Below are positions 61,589 through 64,000 of a stretch of DNA of 64,000 nucleotides, one piece after another. The notes under the pieces were generated by a model. It ran no database searches and had not been told where the DNA came from. It was given only the letters and a program-made list of their open reading frames with translations. The stretch comes from Acidobacteriota bacterium (GTDB lineage: Bacteria > Acidobacteriota > Thermoanaerobaculia > Gp7-AA8): contig JACPDH010000022.1 in NCBI GenBank assembly GCA_016184115.1, forward strand, positions 1 through 64,000. Direction: 5' to 3'. Every line of letters begins with the position of its first letter. Position 1 is the first letter of the stretch. Both the position numbers and the translations under genes were made by a program.

Positions 61589-62278
61589 ATGACGACCGAT
61601 CCGAAGACGATCCTGGGACGAGTCGCGCTATTCGCCGATTTGTCGGACACCGAGCTCGACGCCATCAGTAAACGATTCAGCCGTCGCTCGCTCCTTGGTG
61701 GCGAGCTGCTCTTCGCGGAAGGCGATGCTTGCCAGGGGCTCTTCGTCATCGAGTCTGGTGCGGTCAGAATCTTCAAGACCGCCCCCTCCGGTCGCGAACA
61801 GGTGCTCGCGATCGAACGCCCGGGAGGGGTCGTCGCCGAGCTGCCGGTCTTCGACGATGGGCCGTATCCCGCGTCATGCTCCGCCGTCGTCGAAACGATG
61901 GCGCTCTTTCTTTCGAAGAGCGACTTTCGCGGACTCTGCCTCGAACATCCGAACATCACGCTTACGGTGCTCCGCGCCACCGGAAAGCGCCTTCGACGCC
62001 TCGTCGCCCTGATCGAGGAGCTCTCGTTCACCACCGTCCGCCAACGACTCGCAGGCCTCCTGCTCCGCATCGCGTCAAAGGAAGGTACGCCGACTCCTGA
62101 CGGTCTCGAGATCACGCTTCCGGCGAACCAGGAGATCGGCGCCCACATCGGCACGGTGCGCGAGCTCGTGTCACGCAACCTCTCACGCTTCCAGGCTGAA
62201 GGGATGATCAGGATGGACGGCAAGCAGGTCGTCCTCCTTGACGCAACCCGCCTCGAAGAAGAGAGTCAGGCAGAGTAA
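61589..62278 (+). CDS. Crp/Fnr family transcription regulator
   Basis: A 229-residue regulator. The cyclic-nucleotide-binding fold occupies about 10-125 (LFADLSDTELDAISKRFSRRSLLGGELLFAEGDACQGLFVIESGAVRIFKTAPSGREQVLAIERPGGVVAELPVFD). The dimer helix is RLRRLVALIEELSFTTVRQRLAGLL. The winged helix at 150-215 (ITLPANQEIGAHIGTVRELVSRNLSRFQAEGMIRMDGKQVVLLD) binds DNA. There is no Fnr-type Cys cluster. The cAMP-binding signature is only partial (PGGVVAELPVF in place of FGELAL), so the ligand is unclear. It is followed by a hairpin repeat. Confidence 0.93.
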   Translation: MTTDPKTILGRVALFADLSDTELDAISKRFSRRSLLGGELLFAEGDACQGLFVIESGAVRIFKTAPSGREQVLAIERPGGVVAELPVFDDGPYPASCSAVVETMALFLSKSDFRGLCLEHPNITLTVLRATGKRLRRLVALIEELSFTTVRQRLAGLLLRIASKEGTPTPDGLEITLPANQEIGAHIGTVRELVSRNLSRFQAEGMIRMDGKQVVLLDATRLEEESQAE

Positions 62279-62346
62279 GCGCGGAGCTCGCGTCGCGGCC
62301 CCGTTACGAGATCCCGCGCATTGTGCTCGAGTTGAGAAGAAACCCT

Positions 62347-62440
62347 GAAGTTAGAACGATGAACGATGAAGTTTGAACCCAGAAAGGGCCCCGGGCGGGG
62401 GTTTCTGGGTTCAAACTTCATCGTTCATCGTTCTAACTTC
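62347..62440. repeat. perfect 39-bp inverted repeat downstream of the Crp-like gene
   Basis: The arms 62347-62385 and 62402-62440 (GAAGTTAGAACGATGAACG...) are exact complements with a 16-base GC-rich loop. The pairing continues outward with few mismatches to about 62334 and 62452 (GAGAAGAAA...). The repeat shares its core with 48429-48513. A 39-bp exact hairpin is far longer than a normal terminator, and it lies 68 bases after the stop. Confidence 0.85.
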
Positions 62441-62452
62441 GGCTTTCTTCTC

Positions 62453-62745
62453 ATAACCTAAGGCCATTGGGGAACACACGCGAATCGGAGCGTCCGAGGC
62501 AACGGGACCTCTCCTCAGGCCTCTCCTCAGGCCTCTCCTCTCTCCTCTCGCCTCGCCCGCCTTCGTGGCTGCCGTCACGCCTGAAGTGCCTGTGTGCACT
62601 CGACTTCCTGCTCCGGACGCGCGAAAAACAAGCCGACCGCGAGCTCGCGCGAGCCATGGCGCAATAAACTATATGCTCACATTGGAATATATCCACGCCA
62701 CGCGAGCTTCTCCAGGGCAACACTCGATCTGGAGGACTCGAAACC
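62453..62745 (+). other. non-coding region upstream of DUF2892 and TolC-family genes
   Basis: It contains a run of CCTCTCCTCAGG direct repeats (62508-62550). An AT-rich box at about 62665-62698 (ACTATATGCTCACATTGG then AATATATCC) is the most likely promoter/operator in this GC-rich stretch. It loosely resembles the dyads bound by ArsR-type repressors. A Pro/Ser/Leu-rich frame across it (62467-62667) has no ribosome site and looks spurious. Confidence 0.4.
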
Positions 62746-62964
62746 ATGACCATCGATCGCTACCTCAGACTCATCGCCGGCGCCTTTGTCGCCATCACTC
62801 TTGCACTCGGCTACTTCGTCCATCCCGCCTGGTTTCTCTTCACCGCCTTCGTCGCACTGAATCTCGTCCAGTCGGCGTTCACAAACTGGTGCCCGATGAT
62901 GGCGCTCCTGCGCAGATTCGGGGTGAAGGACTCCCTCTGCGAGGTACCCGCGAAACAGTCCTGA
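62746..62964 (+). CDS. DUF2892 small membrane protein
   Basis: A 72-residue inner-membrane protein: MTIDRYLRLIAGAFVAITLALGYFVHPAWFLFTAFVALNLVQSAFTNWCPMMALLRRFGVK. Two helices and the conserved NxxQSxFTxWCPM motif identify DUF2892, the membrane domain found beside rhodanese in YgaP. It often precedes RND efflux genes. GGAGG lies just before the ATG. It is 21 bases before the TolC-family gene, so the two form an operon. Confidence 0.9.
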   Translation: MTIDRYLRLIAGAFVAITLALGYFVHPAWFLFTAFVALNLVQSAFTNWCPMMALLRRFGVKDSLCEVPAKQS

Positions 62965-62985
62965 CGTACGCCAGGGAGGATCACG

Positions 62986-64000
62986 ATGAATCGACTCGTC
63001 ACCGTCGCAGCGATCGCGATCGCGTTCACTGCCCTCGCCCCTCTCGGTCGCGCGGAGGAGTCCACGCCTCCAGCCGTCGACGCCGCCGACGGCCTAACAC
63101 TCGAAGAGGCCGTCGCGCTCGCGCTTGCCGAGAACCCGCGCATCCGGATCGCGTCGTCGGGCGAAGCCGTCGCCGTCGCCCGCCTCCGGCAGGCGCAGTC
63201 GGCCTGGTTGCCGCAGATCGGCATCAGCGAGAGCTTCACGCGCGGCGACAATCCCGTCTACGTATTCGGGACGCTCCTCGAGCAGGGGACCTTCGGGCCC
63301 GACAATTTCGACCCCAAATTTCTCAACGACCCTCCCGAGCTCGACAACTATCGCCTGTCGGTGAGCGCGCGCCTCCCGATCTTCGATCAGCTTCGCCGCT
63401 GGTCATCGATCTCGATTGCCGGAGTCGACGTCGAGCAGGCGAAGCTGCAGTCCGAAGCGGCGCGGCAGATGCTCCGAAGCTACACGATTCGCGCCTACTA
63501 CGGTGTGTTGATTGCCGAGGCGCGCGAAGAGGTCGCGAGCGATGCGGTAAGGGCGGCCGAGTCGGCGGTCGAGTCGATCCGGTCGCGTTACGAGACGGGA
63601 CTCGTCGTGCAGTCAGACCTCCTCGCTGCCGAAGTGCAGCTCTCGAACTTCCGGGAACAGCTGATCGCCGCGCAGGGTGACGCGCTGATTGCGCACACAT
63701 CGCTCGCGAATGTCGTTGGCGTTCCGTCGGCGACACCACTTCGGGTCACAGCGAAACTAACCGAAACCGCATTCCCCGAGGCGCCGTATGCTGAACTGCT
63801 CGCCACAGCGTTAGGCCGGCGTGCCGACGTGCGGATCGCCACGTTGAATCGTCGCCAGGCGGCGCTCGGTTCGCGCATGGCGAAGGGGCAGTTCCTCCCC
63901 CGCGTCGACACGTTCGCGAACTGGGGAAAGAGCGGCGAGACGATCGGAGAACAGAACGACGACATGGTCGTCGGTCTCTCCGTGAGTTGGAATCTCCTCG
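62986..64000 (+). CDS. TolC family outer-membrane efflux protein, 3' end cut by window edge
   Basis: An outer-membrane channel component for efflux systems. It begins at ATG 62986 after GGAGG, with signal MNRLVTVAAIAIAFTALAPLGRAEE. Visible TolC features are LTLEEAVALALAENPRIRIA, QAQSAWLPQIGISESFTRGDN, the helical repeat AREEVASDAVRAAESAVESIRSRYETGLVVQSDLLAAEVQLSNFREQL and the start of the second repeat (RADVRIATLNRRQAALGSRMAKGQFLPRVD). About 338 residues are visible out of a usual 420-460. Membrane-fusion and pump genes are expected beyond the edge. The cargo could be metals, as DUF2892-TolC clusters often are, but this is inference. Confidence 0.92.
   Translation, partial: MNRLVTVAAIAIAFTALAPLGRAEESTPPAVDAADGLTLEEAVALALAENPRIRIASSGEAVAVARLRQAQSAWLPQIGISESFTRGDNPVYVFGTLLEQGTFGPDNFDPKFLNDPPELDNYRLSVSARLPIFDQLRRWSSISIAGVDVEQAKLQSEAARQMLRSYTIRAYYGVLIAEAREEVASDAVRAAESAVESIRSRYETGLVVQSDLLAAEVQLSNFREQLIAAQGDALIAHTSLANVVGVPSATPLRVTAKLTETAFPEAPYAELLATALGRRADVRIATLNRRQAALGSRMAKGQFLPRVDTFANWGKSGETIGEQNDDMVVGLSVSWNLL

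Noticed and set aside
62467-62667. 66-residue ORF (MGNTRESERP...) before DUF2892
   Set aside because: Built from CCTCTCCTCAGG direct repeats, no ribosome site, no family.

Overview
The window is 64 kb of ordinary bacterial chromosome with high GC. It has no phage, transposase, CRISPR array, rRNA or recognisable tRNA. Several features point to Acidobacteriota, and I hold this as an inference from protein architecture rather than from a marker gene. These are a secreted GWxTD plus VWFA-related protein, a complete pilMNOPQ cluster, sigma/FecR/TonB-receptor signalling, DUF4388 and roadblock/TPR proteins, and a Cys-containing L28.

Layout, left to right. 1-3.7 kb (minus): a TPR protein, a roadblock/LC7 protein, accB, accC and aroK, which is cut by the window edge. 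The accC 5' end looks damaged. 3.7-11.8 kb (minus): a type IV pilus operon, pilM-N-O-P-Q, continuing into two lipoprotein genes. 12-19.5 kb: rpmB, a bifunctional Rel, a small coiled-coil protein, a very unusual fusion (degenerate receiver, Ser/Thr kinase, membrane segment, TonB-like C-terminus) and a divergent rho. 19.5-27.5 kb: rimO and dus on either side of an unknown gene, an HtrA-type protease, and ribD-ribE with an unknown coupled gene. 28-40.6 kb: rmuC, a PLP enzyme, aroC-lgt, a DUF4388 protein, a cysteine desulfurase, the GWxTD/VWFA protein, two-gene serine dehydratase and a BtpA-family protein. 40.7-46.8 kb is more accessory: an ECF sigma coupled to a Ser/Thr kinase, small membrane and DUF proteins, and an outer-membrane protein. 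47-49.2 kb: cysS and ruvA. 49.2-55.6 kb looks like one surface-signalling locus: two tandem secreted paralogues, a TonB-dependent receptor with an STN signalling domain, and its FecR/sigma pair. 55.7-64 kb: mscL-crcB-DUF190, a GNAT enzyme, an S46 dipeptidyl peptidase, DUF4410, a Crp-family regulator, DUF2892 and a TolC-family protein cut by the edge.

Two themes run between the genes. First, most long non-coding gaps hold structured inverted repeats. At least six sequence types are present. Several sit exactly at gene ends and contain the stop codons of flanking genes. One is a perfect 39-bp hairpin with a diverged relative 14 kb away. Second, several genes that lack a Shine-Dalgarno sequence have a TANNNT box 6-9 bases before the start codon (ribD, lgt, sdaAB, btpA, cysS, a hypothetical gene and the Crp-like gene). 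This suggests leaderless transcripts.

The best candidates for something undescribed are the receiver-kinase-TonB fusion and the inverted-repeat elements. The sigma-kinase and sigma-FecR-receptor loci are good examples of known designs with unusual neighbours.
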